Below, in pieces: positions 1 to 6,783 of a stretch of DNA of 13,429 nucleotides; within the stretch, counting starts at the first letter, position 1; every line of letters starts with the position of its first letter. The notes under the pieces were generated by a model. It was not told the origin of the DNA, did no database searches, and saw only the letters and a list, made by a program, of their open reading frames with translations. The translations under genes were made by a program, and so were the position numbers. Source of the stretch: Spirochaetales bacterium (GTDB lineage: Bacteria > Spirochaetota > Spirochaetia > Sphaerochaetales > Sphaerochaetaceae); NCBI GenBank assembly GCA_017614625.1, contig JAGABK010000188.1:1-13429 (forward strand), read 5' to 3'.

Positions 1-493
1 CCTCCAGGCCCACCTGCCGGATCGCCTCGATAAACGGCTGACTCTCGATATCGCCGATCGTGCCGCCGATTTCCGTGATCACGACGTCCGCGTCGGTCTT
101 TTCCCCGACCCGGTAGATGAAACGTTTGATCTCGTCGGTGATATGGGGTATCGTCTGGACCGTCGACCCCAAAAAGCCGCCCTGGCGCTCCTTGTGGATG
201 ACGTTGGAATAGACCTTTCCGGTGGTGAGGTTGGAGAAGCGGTTGAGGTCCTCGTCGATGAACCTCTCGTAATGGCCCAGGTCAAGGTCGGTCTCGGCGC
301 CGTCCTCGGTGACGAAGACCTCGCCGTGCTGGTAGGGACTCATGGTCCCCGGGTCGACGTTGATGTAGGGGTCGAGCTTCTGGGCCGCGACCTTGAGCCC
401 CCTTGCCTTGAGCAGCCTTCCCAGGGAAGCCGCCGTGATTCCCTTTCCGAGTCCCGAAACAACACCGCCTGTGACGAAAATATACTTGGTCAT
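1..493 (-). CDS. pyrG: CTP synthase, N-terminal part (runs off left edge)
   Basis: CTP synthase makes CTP from UTP, ATP and glutamine in the cytoplasm, the last step of de novo pyrimidine nucleotide synthesis. Only the first 164 residues of the synthetase (amidoligase) domain are present; the glutamine amidotransferase domain lies outside the window. Visible family signatures are the P-loop GGVVSGLGKG (residues 9-18), KLDPYINVDPGTM (39-51), HGEVFVTEDGAETDLDLGHY (56-75, with the Mg-binding Asp) and TEIGGTIGDIESQPF (140-154, with the Mg-binding Glu). The ATG at 493 follows a GGGGAAGG Shine-Dalgarno sequence and matches the usual family start (MTKYIFVTGG). No frameshift is seen. The gene is divergent from lysR1, and its promoter overlaps that gene's promoter. 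Confidence 0.97.
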   Translation of the reverse strand, partial: MTKYIFVTGGVVSGLGKGITAASLGRLLKARGLKVAAQKLDPYINVDPGTMSPYQHGEVFVTEDGAETDLDLGHYERFIDEDLNRFSNLTTGKVYSNVIHKERQGGFLGSTVQTIPHITDEIKRFIYRVGEKTDADVVITEIGGTIGDIESQPFIEAIRQVGLE

Positions 494-520
494 GTCCTTC
501 CCCGCATTCAATCGGAATCA

Positions 521-549
521 ATTATAAGAATTTGACTGATGACGAGCAA
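521..549 (-). promoter_or_regulatory. Predicted sigma70 promoter of pyrG
   Basis: On the minus strand a -35 TTGCTC (544-549) and a perfect -10 TATAAT (521-526) are separated by 17 bp. Transcription would start near 514 and give a leader of about 21 nt carrying the pyrG Shine-Dalgarno sequence. The element interleaves with the lysR1 promoter on the other strand. Confidence 0.65.
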
Positions 550-560
550 ATACATATAAT
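532..560 (+). promoter_or_regulatory. Predicted sigma70 promoter of lysR1
   Basis: A -35 TTGACT (532-537) and a perfect -10 TATAAT (555-560) are separated by the ideal 17 bp. The start site would be near 567, giving a leader of about 48 nt. The -10 sits in a 12-bp perfect palindrome (TATAATATTATA, 555-566). Confidence 0.7.
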
Positions 561-570
561 ATTATAGCTA

Positions 571-589
571 CCATATCTTTTGGATATGG
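571..589. promoter_or_regulatory. LysR-type inverted-repeat operator (T-N11-A)
   Basis: CCATATC and GATATGG form a perfect 7-bp inverted repeat around TTTTG. The core ATATC-N5-GATAT fits the LysR-family T-N11-A consensus (T574, A586). It lies just downstream of the predicted lysR1 start site and upstream of its ribosome binding site, a position that suggests autorepression. Binding by LysR1 is inferred. Confidence 0.55.
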
Positions 590-614
590 AAATCCGGAAT
601 CCGGGAGGACCCAC

Positions 615-1502
615 ATGGAACTGCGCGTATTAAGGTATTTCGTCACCGTAGCCGAGGAGCTCAACATCACAAGGGCCGCCGAGCGCCTGAACATCAGCCA
701 GCCGCCTTTGAGCAACCAGATACGCAGCCTCGAGGACGAGCTGGACACCGTGCTCTTCATCCGAGGAAAGAGGCATCTGCAGCTGACCGAATCCGGGCGA
801 CTGCTGTACAGGTACGCCAAGGAGATCCTCAGCCTGACGGACAAGGCCTCCCAGGAGATCCGCCTCATGGGCAAGGGCATGTACGGAACCATCTCCATAG
901 GCCTGGTCGAAGGCTCCGCCCCGGACATCGCCTCCAAGTGGATCGAGTCCTTCATGCGCAAGTACCCGGACATCAAGTTCAGGATCATGGACGGAAACAG
1001 CGACGAGCTCATCGAAAGGCTCAGAAGCGGCCTGATCAACCTTGCAGTCATCACGGCCCCCTGCGACCAGACGCTGCTGAACAACTTCCGCGTCGGACAG
1101 GAGAAGATGACGGCGTTCATGAGCCGCGAGAATCCCCTCTCCGCCCTCCCCGGCGACACCATCGACCTTGCCATGCTGAAGGACCAGCCCCTGATAATCC
1201 CCAGCCGCGAGGCCATGAACGACATGATCTACAAGTGGTTCCGCGAGATCGACTGCGAGCCGCGCATCGTCTGCAAGATGGACAACTACCTGGACGTCGC
1301 CGCCCTTGCCGGAGGAAACGTCGGAGTCAGCCTGTTCCCCAAGACCTCCTACGTCCTGAACCAGAAGATCGTGGCCAAGGAGATCGTCAACTCCGGACGC
1401 TACGTGGACTACCTGTTCGTCTGGCTCAAGGGAAAGCCGCTTCCCATCCCCGACGAGACCTTCATTTCCTTCGTGAAGCAGTCCCTGGACGGAAGTAACT
1501 GA
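615..1502 (+). CDS. LysR-family transcriptional regulator (LysR1)
   Basis: A 295-residue protein of normal family length. The N-terminal winged helix-turn-helix covers about residues 1-60, with the typical run NITRAAERLNISQPPLSNQI near residues 17-36. A linker helix and a periplasmic-binding-like effector domain follow from about residue 90 (GTISIGLVEGSAPDIASKWI; GVSLFPKTSYV near the end). The start is fixed by GGGAGG at 603-608, six bases before the ATG. The effector is unknown. LysR regulators usually control a divergent gene, but the divergent gene here is pyrG, a housekeeping gene, so the true target may be itself or a locus elsewhere. The downstream protease gene starts 43 bp later with its own promoter-like element. 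Confidence 0.93.
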   Translation: MELRVLRYFVTVAEELNITRAAERLNISQPPLSNQIRSLEDELDTVLFIRGKRHLQLTESGRLLYRYAKEILSLTDKASQEIRLMGKGMYGTISIGLVEGSAPDIASKWIESFMRKYPDIKFRIMDGNSDELIERLRSGLINLAVITAPCDQTLLNNFRVGQEKMTAFMSRENPLSALPGDTIDLAMLKDQPLIIPSREAMNDMIYKWFREIDCEPRIVCKMDNYLDVAALAGGNVGVSLFPKTSYVLNQKIVAKEIVNSGRYVDYLFVWLKGKPLPIPDETFISFVKQSLDGSN

Positions 1503-1530
1503 TTATTACTTTATAAGCTGGCCTTCCGGC

Positions 1531-1545
1531 TGTTATAATGTCCTC
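1531..1545 (+). promoter_or_regulatory. Extended -10 promoter, predicted leaderless start of the M48 gene
   Basis: TG-T-TATAAT (1531-1539) is a perfect extended -10 element. Six bases (1540-1545) separate it from the ATG at 1546, so the expected +1 is the A of the start codon. No Shine-Dalgarno sequence is present. The -35 region (TTATAA at 1511, 17-bp spacer) is weak, as is common with extended -10 promoters. Confidence 0.6.
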
Positions 1546-2799
1546 ATGGATTTCAAGCACATCGTCGTCCTAAGCATACTGGTCGTATACTTTTACGACC
1601 TTATACTGGCCATAATGCGCGAATTCTCCTCGCGCAATCCCATCCCGGAAAACGTGTCCGACGTCTATGACGGACCCACCTACGCCAAATGGCGCGCCTA
1701 CCACGAGGAGAAGGTCAGGCATCGGATCTGGATCCTGACCGCCGGGTTCCTGGTCGAGCACACGCTCATCGAACTGAACGTGTACCACGCCTTCTCGACG
1801 CTCTTTCCGGAGAACGAGTTCCTCCAGATGTTCTCCGTACTCCTCCTGCTTTCGGCCTCGGAACTGCTTATGATCCCCTTCACCTACTACGACACCATGG
1901 TCATCGAGGGGAAGTACGGCTTCAACAAGACGAAGAAGAGCACGTTCTGGGCCGACCAGATCAAGGAATTCGTAATTGGCCTGCTCGTCTTGATCGGTAT
2001 CGGAGAGCTTCTGACCTGGTCGCACCGCATGCTGGGCGACTGGCTGATCCTGGCCTTCGCCGTGGTCATGACGCTCTTCGCCCTTGTCACGGCCTTCCTG
2101 TATCCCGTCTTCAGCAGGATCTTCAACAAGTTCACCCCGCTGGAGGACGGCGAGCTCAAGGACAGGGTCACCGCCCTGCTCAACTCCCACGGCTACAAGG
2201 TCAGGGCCATCAAGGTCATGGACGCCTCGCGCAGGACCACCAAGGCAAACGCCTATTTCACCGGCTTCGGAAAGATGAAGACCATCGTGCTTTTCGACAA
2301 CCTGGTCAGGACCATGACGGTCGACGAGATCTGCGCCGTCTTCGCACATGAGATGGGTCACGGCCTCCACAGGGACACCCTGAAGAACCAGATCCTCACC
2401 TTCGTGCAGATGGCCATCCTGTCCGTCCTCGCCTGGCTCACGGTGCGGCACATCGGGGCCTTCACGCCGTTCGGATTCACATCCGTCAACTACGGCTTCG
2501 CCCTCGTCCTCATCATATACGTGGAGTTCGACCTGCTGTCCCCGCTGTTCCGTCTCCTCGTGAACAAGGTCTCGCGCAACGCAGAATACCGCGCAGACCG
2601 TCAGGTGGTCGATGAAGGCTATGCCGATGCCATGATATCCGCCCTGAAGAAGCTCGCACGCGAGAACTTCTCCAACCTGGCCCCGTCCCCGGCGCTGGTG
2701 GCGCTTGAATACTCGCACCCCACCCTCAGCCAGAGGATCGACGCAATTAACAAGGCTGTCCGATGTGAGACAGCTGCTCAAGAATGCCAGAATATGTGA
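1546..2799 (+). CDS. M48-family (Ste24-like) integral-membrane zinc metalloprotease
   Basis: A 417-residue polytopic membrane endopeptidase related to eukaryotic CAAX prenyl protease Ste24. Zinc ligands are visible as HEMGH (residues 268-272) and the third ligand Glu347 in SRNAEYRAD; the C-terminal SHPTLSQRI (390-398) matches the family SHPxxxxRI signature. Hydrophobic segments are near residues 5-25, 62-80, 95-115, 140-160, 165-190, 285-305 and 315-335. The N-terminal NPIPENVSDVYD region is also typical. In bacteria the substrates are mostly unknown; a role in membrane protein quality control or peptide processing is likely. The last dozen residues (CETAAQECQNM) follow the expected family end and overlap, in another reading frame, an apparent amidohydrolase remnant, so the native C-terminus may have been changed by a deletion. 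Confidence 0.93.
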   Translation: MDFKHIVVLSILVVYFYDLILAIMREFSSRNPIPENVSDVYDGPTYAKWRAYHEEKVRHRIWILTAGFLVEHTLIELNVYHAFSTLFPENEFLQMFSVLLLLSASELLMIPFTYYDTMVIEGKYGFNKTKKSTFWADQIKEFVIGLLVLIGIGELLTWSHRMLGDWLILAFAVVMTLFALVTAFLYPVFSRIFNKFTPLEDGELKDRVTALLNSHGYKVRAIKVMDASRRTTKANAYFTGFGKMKTIVLFDNLVRTMTVDEICAVFAHEMGHGLHRDTLKNQILTFVQMAILSVLAWLTVRHIGAFTPFGFTSVNYGFALVLIIYVEFDLLSPLFRLLVNKVSRNAEYRADRQVVDEGYADAMISALKKLARENFSNLAPSPALVALEYSHPTLSQRIDAINKAVRCETAAQECQNM

Positions 2800-2855
2800 C
2801 GGAACCGACGTACAACGTGATTGACCACGTGATCGACCTGACGGGGAATCAATAA
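2765..2855 (+). pseudogene. Possible remnant of an amidohydrolase gene
   Basis: Reading from GTG 2765 gives VRQLLKNARICDGTDVQRD and then a stop at 2822. This resembles the start of dihydroorotase/D-aminoacylase-type amidohydrolases (xxLLIKNARxxDGTG). In a second frame the following bases read DHVIDLTGNQ before a stop at 2853-2855, like the VIDLTGKYVxPGFID strand that comes about 30-40 residues later in such proteins. The two fragments sit next to each other in different frames, as an internal deletion would leave them. The match is by eye and short, so chance is possible. Confidence 0.4.
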
Positions 2856-2877
2856 CATCCGGCTTTTCACACCCGCT

Positions 2878-2953
2878 GTTTACTTTTTGCCTGTTTTTTC
2901 TATCAAAAAGTAAACCGACTTTACTTTTTGCCTCAAAAAAACGCAAAAAAGTA
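2878..2953. repeat. A/T-rich intergenic direct and inverted repeats
   Basis: TTTACTTTTTGCCT occurs twice in direct orientation (2879-2892 and 2920-2933). An inverted copy between them makes a perfect 12-bp inverted repeat (GTTTACTTTTTG 2878-2889, CAAAAAGTAAAC 2904-2915). The second copy also pairs, with one bulge, with GCAAAAAAGTA (2943-2953). The stems are A/T-rich and lack a following T-run, so they are not convincing terminators. This could be an intergenic repeat element. Confidence 0.6.
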
Positions 2954-2975
2954 TACTCACCCGCAAACCGACCAT

Positions 2976-3005
2976 AAAAAAAGAGCCGCCGCAAAGCGCG
3001 GCAGC
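2976..3005 (-). terminator. Rho-independent terminator of the minus-strand catabolic operon
   Basis: On the minus strand an 8-bp GC-rich stem (GCTGCCGC/GCGGCGGC, with one G-U pair) with loop GCTTT is followed by CTCTTTTTTT. It lies 30 bp after the stop of the hydroxyacid dehydrogenase gene, the last gene of the cluster. Confidence 0.85.
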
Positions 3006-3034
3006 CCTCAGGAAGCGATTTATTGATAATTGTC

Positions 3035-3988
3035 TCAGACAACCACTGCGGGTTCCTCGACGGGAAGTCCGTTGATGATGGCGTAGCAGCCCTTGGCGGC
3101 GGCCATCGAAGCCTTGTGCAGGGCTTCCTCGGTGCTTCCGGCGTTGTGCGGCGTCATGATGACGTTCTCGAAGCCGAACAGCGGGTTGTCCATTGTCGTA
3201 GGCTCCTCGACCGTGACGTCAAGTCCGGCTCCGGCGATCCTGCCCTCGCGAAGGGCATCGATCAGGGCAGCCTCGTCCACGATGGTTCCGCGGGCGGTGT
3301 TGATGAAGAACGCAGTCTTCTTCATGGCTGCGAACTCCGCCGCGCCGATGCTGTTCTTGGTCTCGGGAGTCGCCGGGACATGGACGGAGATGAAGTCGGC
3401 CCTTGCGAAGAGGTCCTTCTTGTCGGAGACAAGCTCCACTCCGGCGGGAAGCCTTGCGGGATTGACGTACGGGTCGAAGACCAGGACCTTCATTCCCAGT
3501 CCGTTTCCGCAGATTCCGGCGACGATGGCGCCGATGTGGCCGAATCCGACAAGACCCAGGGTCTTTCCGGACAGCTCGATGGCGTTGATCTTCCTGCCCT
3601 TCTTGAACTGGTCGGCCTTGTACAGGTTCTCGCGGATCTTGATCTTCTTGGCGAGGCACATGATCAGCGTGACGGCATGCTCCGCGACCGCGACGCTGTT
3701 GGTTCCGACGTTCCTGAGAACGGCGATTCCGTGCTCCTTGCAGTAGTCGACGTCGACGCTGTCGACTCCGGCTCCGTGGCGTGCTATGACCTTGAGGTCC
3801 GGGCACTTCTCAAGAACTTCCCTGTTCATCACGGCGAGTCTCGTGATGACAGCCTGACAACCGGCGAGGTCCTCTACCAGGACTTCCGGATCTATTCCGC
3901 GGCCGTACTTGACGGTCACGCCTTTTTCCCTGAGCCAGTCCATTCCCATGTCGGACATGGCTTCCGTTACGAGCAATGTGAAACTCAT
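3035..3988 (-). CDS. D-2-hydroxyacid dehydrogenase (NAD-dependent, phosphoglycerate dehydrogenase-like)
   Basis: A 317-residue cytoplasmic oxidoreductase that interconverts a 2-hydroxyacid and a 2-oxoacid. The Rossmann nucleotide-binding motif is GFGHIG (148-153), with an acidic residue, D172 in VFDPYV, at the end of the second strand, which favours NAD over NADP. The catalytic set is visible: Arg233 in NTARGTIVDE, Glu261/262 in VEEP and His281 in MTPHNAGST. RHGAGVDSVD (70-79) is the usual substrate-loop signature. The protein ends soon after the catalytic domain and has no ACT regulatory domain, so it is unlikely to be a serine-pathway SerA. It is 12 bp downstream of the amidohydrolase gene, preceded by a GAGGG ribosome site, and is the last gene before the terminator. 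Its context points to oxidation of a hydroxyacid derived from the transported substrate. Confidence 0.92.
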   Translation of the reverse strand: MSFTLLVTEAMSDMGMDWLREKGVTVKYGRGIDPEVLVEDLAGCQAVITRLAVMNREVLEKCPDLKVIARHGAGVDSVDVDYCKEHGIAVLRNVGTNSVAVAEHAVTLIMCLAKKIKIRENLYKADQFKKGRKINAIELSGKTLGLVGFGHIGAIVAGICGNGLGMKVLVFDPYVNPARLPAGVELVSDKKDLFARADFISVHVPATPETKNSIGAAEFAAMKKTAFFINTARGTIVDEAALIDALREGRIAGAGLDVTVEEPTTMDNPLFGFENVIMTPHNAGSTEEALHKASMAAAKGCYAIINGLPVEEPAVVV

Positions 3989-4000
3989 CTTACCCTCTTG

Positions 4001-5272
4001 TCATCCCTGGATCACGCAGTCGACCGATTCCTTGAATCTGAGGACCGAGATGTCGTCCAGGGGGTTTTTATTGAGAACCAGGATGTCGGCGACCTTGCCG
4101 GCTTCGATGGATCCTGTTTCGTTTTCAAGTCCGAGCGTGGCTGCGGCGACCGATGTGGCGCCCTGCAGGACCGCGTACTCGGGAAGTCCGGCCTCGACCA
4201 GGGAGACGTACTCCTCCGGGCAGCGTCCGGTTCCGTGCATTCCGTTCTCGTCCGTTCCGCATGCGATGGGCACTCCTGCCTCCCAGGCGGCCTTGACGAA
4301 CTTTCCGTGCATCTGGACGTTCCTGTAGAACCTTGCGGCCGCGTCGGGCCTTCCGGTCTGCTCCTCGTACTCGCCGAACCACTTGATGATGGACATGGTC
4401 GGGACGACTGTCAGACCCTTCTTCACGATCGCGTCCAGGACCTCCGGGTGCTGGTCGAAGTTGAAGAAGCAGTGCTCCAGGGTGTCGATTCCGCCGTTGA
4501 TGGCGTTCATGGCTCCGACGTGTCCCACGACATGGGAGGCGATCTTCTTGCCCTGCTCATGGGCTTCGTTGCTCATGGCGGTGATCTCGGCCATGTTGAA
4601 GCACGGTCTGAACTTCATGGTCTCGTAGACCTGTCCGAAGCCGCCTGTGGCGGTGACGATCTTGACGAAATCTGCGCCTTCGCGCAGCAGGAGCCTGACG
4701 GCCTTGACGCACTCGTCCACGCCGTCGACCAGCACGCTGCGCATGGAAGTCTCCTTGACGAAGTCATAGGGGAAGATCGGCCAGTCGCCGTGTCCGCCGG
4801 ACGGAGAGAGGAACTCTATGGAGGTGAGGATGCGCGGTCCGTGGCAGAGGCCCTTGGCGATGCCTTCGCGGATTCCGATTCCCCTGCCCTTGGCTCCGAG
4901 TTCCCTGACGGTGGTGAAACCGTGTGCCAGAAGTTCCTCGGCGTGGTTCAGGGCGCGGATCAGACGCACGTCCTTGTTCTCGAAGTACCTGCTGTACTTC
5001 TCCTGCGTATGCATACCTGAAAGGTGCAGGTGCGCCTCGATCAGGCCCGGCATGACGAAGCTGCCGGAGCAGTCCATGACCTCGAGGCCCAGGGCGTCGA
5101 AAGCGCCCCTCTTGCCCGTTTCGGCGATCCTGCCGCCGCGGATGAGGATGTCACGGTCCTTGACGGCCGTCTTTCCCTTTCCGTCGAAAAGCTTTCCGGC
5201 ACGGAGGATGAAATCGCGGCCCTTCGAGGACACGACCTTTGTGTTCTTGACTGTCTCAAATTCAAACGGCAC
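4001..5272 (-). CDS. Prolidase-like metal-dependent amidohydrolase
   Basis: A 423-residue amidohydrolase-superfamily enzyme with a binuclear metal site. Ligands can be assigned by eye: H81 and H83 in IEAHLHLSG, carbamylated K204 in FVKIVTATGG, H247 in ASHVVGH, H267 in TLEHCFF and D341 in ACGTDENG. GPRILTS (146-152) followed by SGGHGD is characteristic of the Xaa-Pro dipeptidase/Sgx9260-like group, whose known members cleave N-acyl or dipeptide amide bonds. The C-terminal GSIEAGKVADILVL is the usual superfamily tail. The start is a GTG at 5272 with a strong AAGGAGG upstream. It overlaps the last 11 bp of tctA, so translation is probably coupled. No signal peptide is seen, so it should act on substrate after import through the adjacent TTT transporter. 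The exact substrate is unknown. Confidence 0.9.
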   Translation of the reverse strand: MPFEFETVKNTKVVSSKGRDFILRAGKLFDGKGKTAVKDRDILIRGGRIAETGKRGAFDALGLEVMDCSGSFVMPGLIEAHLHLSGMHTQEKYSRYFENKDVRLIRALNHAEELLAHGFTTVRELGAKGRGIGIREGIAKGLCHGPRILTSIEFLSPSGGHGDWPIFPYDFVKETSMRSVLVDGVDECVKAVRLLLREGADFVKIVTATGGFGQVYETMKFRPCFNMAEITAMSNEAHEQGKKIASHVVGHVGAMNAINGGIDTLEHCFFNFDQHPEVLDAIVKKGLTVVPTMSIIKWFGEYEEQTGRPDAAARFYRNVQMHGKFVKAAWEAGVPIACGTDENGMHGTGRCPEEYVSLVEAGLPEYAVLQGATSVAAATLGLENETGSIEAGKVADILVLNKNPLDDISVLRFKESVDCVIQG

Positions 5273-6773
5273 TTTCCGCCTCCTTCTTTTTCTTTGCCTT
5301 CAGGGCGATGATCTTCGGCATCGCCAGGGCGGCGAGGCACATGATCCAGAGGACGATGCAGATCGGTCTGGTGAAGAAGATCGAGAAGTTGTTGTCCGAG
5401 ATTGCCAGGGCCCTGAAGAAGTTCGGCTCGATGATCGGACCGAGGATGACTCCCAGCAGGAACGCCGGAAGCGGATAATCGAACTTCTTGAGGAAGATCG
5501 ACAGGATCGAGAAAGCCAGCATGATGAACAGGTCGTTGACCTTGTTGCGGCAGATGTAGGCTCCCATGAGGCAGAACATTGCGATCAGCATGGCCAGGAT
5601 GTGGGTCGGCAGGGAGACGACCTTGACCATGTGCTTCGCCATGACCATTCCGACGAATGTGGCGATGATTCCGACGAAGATGACCGTCAGGAAGATCGAG
5701 TTGGCTTCGGTAATGTGCTCGCTGAAGAACGAGGGTCCCGGCTGCATTCCGTGCATGAGGAAGGCGCTTATGAACAGGACCGTGGTTCCGCTGCCCGGGA
5801 TACCGAGCGTGAGGGCCGGAACGATCGATCCGGGAACGCTGGCGTTGTTGGATGTGTCGGTGGCGACCAGGCCTTCGTAGTGGCCCTTTCCGAACTTCTC
5901 GGGCTCCTTGGAGATGGAGCGCGCCGTTCCGTAGCTGGTGAACGAAGCGATCGTGGCGCCTGTTCCGGGGATGACTCCGACGACGAAGCCGATCACTGCG
6001 GAGAGGAGCATGGACTTCTTGTACCTGAAGGCGGCCTTAAAGCCTTCCATCTGGCTCTTTACATCGGGAGCATCCGTTGCCTGGACGCCGGTGCCGATGG
6101 ACTTCTTCTTGATCAGCGAGTAGAGCTCGCCGACGCCGAACAGACCCAGAAGGAGCGGGATCTGCGGGATTCCGCTGTAAAGCTCGGCCACGCCGAACGT
6201 GGACCTTGTGACGCCGATGAAGTAGTCCAGTCCGATGGTTCCCACAAGAAGACCCAGGACTGCGGCCAGAAGACCCTTGCTGACGGAGTTTCCGGTAAGA
6301 GATGCGACAGCCGTCATGCCGAAGATGGCGAGCATGAACATCTCGGGAGGTCCGAAGCTGAGTGCGTACTTTCCGATGATCGGAGCGAGCACCAGGGCCA
6401 TGATTCCGCCCAGGACCGTTCCCATGAGGGACGAGGCGAACGAGCATCCGAGTGCCTGGCCGGCCTTCCCCTGCTTTGTGAGGGCGTAACCCTCAAGCGT
6501 GGAGGCGGCCGTACTCGGCGTGCCCGGTATGTTCACCAGAATCGCGGGTATCGATCCGGCCGTCTGGCAGGAAATGAACACCGCCGTCATGAGGATGACC
6601 GCCGGGAACGGATCTATGAAAAGGATGAACGAGAGGAACAGCGTGAGGATGTTGGTGTCGTTCAGGCCGGGAATGGCTCCGGCGAGAAGTCCCACGACTG
6701 CTCCGATTATGACGAACAGCATTGTCTTGAGGGTGAACAGCTGCGTGAATCCTGCAAGAAGATTGTTCAACAT
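5262..6773 (-). CDS. tctA: Tripartite tricarboxylate transporter large membrane subunit TctA
   Basis: A 503-residue integral membrane protein, normal length for TctA, the translocating subunit of a binding-protein-dependent secondary carrier for organic acids. Internal duplicate signatures are visible: GAIPGLNDTNILTLF near residue 27, SIPAILVNIPGTPSTAASTL near 90-110, GVIPGTGATIASF and LGIPGSGTTVLFISAFLMHG in the second half, plus about a dozen hydrophobic segments. The first Pro-Gly motif, GLNDTN, departs a little from the commoner GLxxTxx, which may reflect substrate. I chose ATG 6773 because GAGGAGG precedes it and MLNNLLAGF matches the family start. An ATG 21 codons upstream falls inside tctB. 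It is 10 bp after tctB and overlaps the amidohydrolase start. Confidence 0.95.
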   Translation of the reverse strand: MLNNLLAGFTQLFTLKTMLFVIIGAVVGLLAGAIPGLNDTNILTLFLSFILFIDPFPAVILMTAVFISCQTAGSIPAILVNIPGTPSTAASTLEGYALTKQGKAGQALGCSFASSLMGTVLGGIMALVLAPIIGKYALSFGPPEMFMLAIFGMTAVASLTGNSVSKGLLAAVLGLLVGTIGLDYFIGVTRSTFGVAELYSGIPQIPLLLGLFGVGELYSLIKKKSIGTGVQATDAPDVKSQMEGFKAAFRYKKSMLLSAVIGFVVGVIPGTGATIASFTSYGTARSISKEPEKFGKGHYEGLVATDTSNNASVPGSIVPALTLGIPGSGTTVLFISAFLMHGMQPGPSFFSEHITEANSIFLTVIFVGIIATFVGMVMAKHMVKVVSLPTHILAMLIAMFCLMGAYICRNKVNDLFIMLAFSILSIFLKKFDYPLPAFLLGVILGPIIEPNFFRALAISDNNFSIFFTRPICIVLWIMCLAALAMPKIIALKAKKKKEAESAV

Positions 6774-6783
6774 GCGCGCCTCC

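Noticed and set aside
615..1502. LysR1 as dedicated regulator of the M48 protease gene
   Set aside because: The protease gene has its own extended -10 element and no copy of the LysR1-type inverted repeat was seen near it. The adjacency alone is not enough.
1570..3042. Minus-strand open frame of 490 codons over the M48 gene
   Set aside because: It is antisense to a well-supported membrane protease and crosses the terminator and repeat region. The translation has no recognisable domain.
3023..5020. Long plus-strand open frame of 665 codons over the dehydrogenase and amidohydrolase genes
   Set aside because: It is antisense to two clear enzymes with complete catalytic motifs. Its translation is Asp/Gly/Val/His-rich and matches no fold, an effect of GC-rich codon bias.
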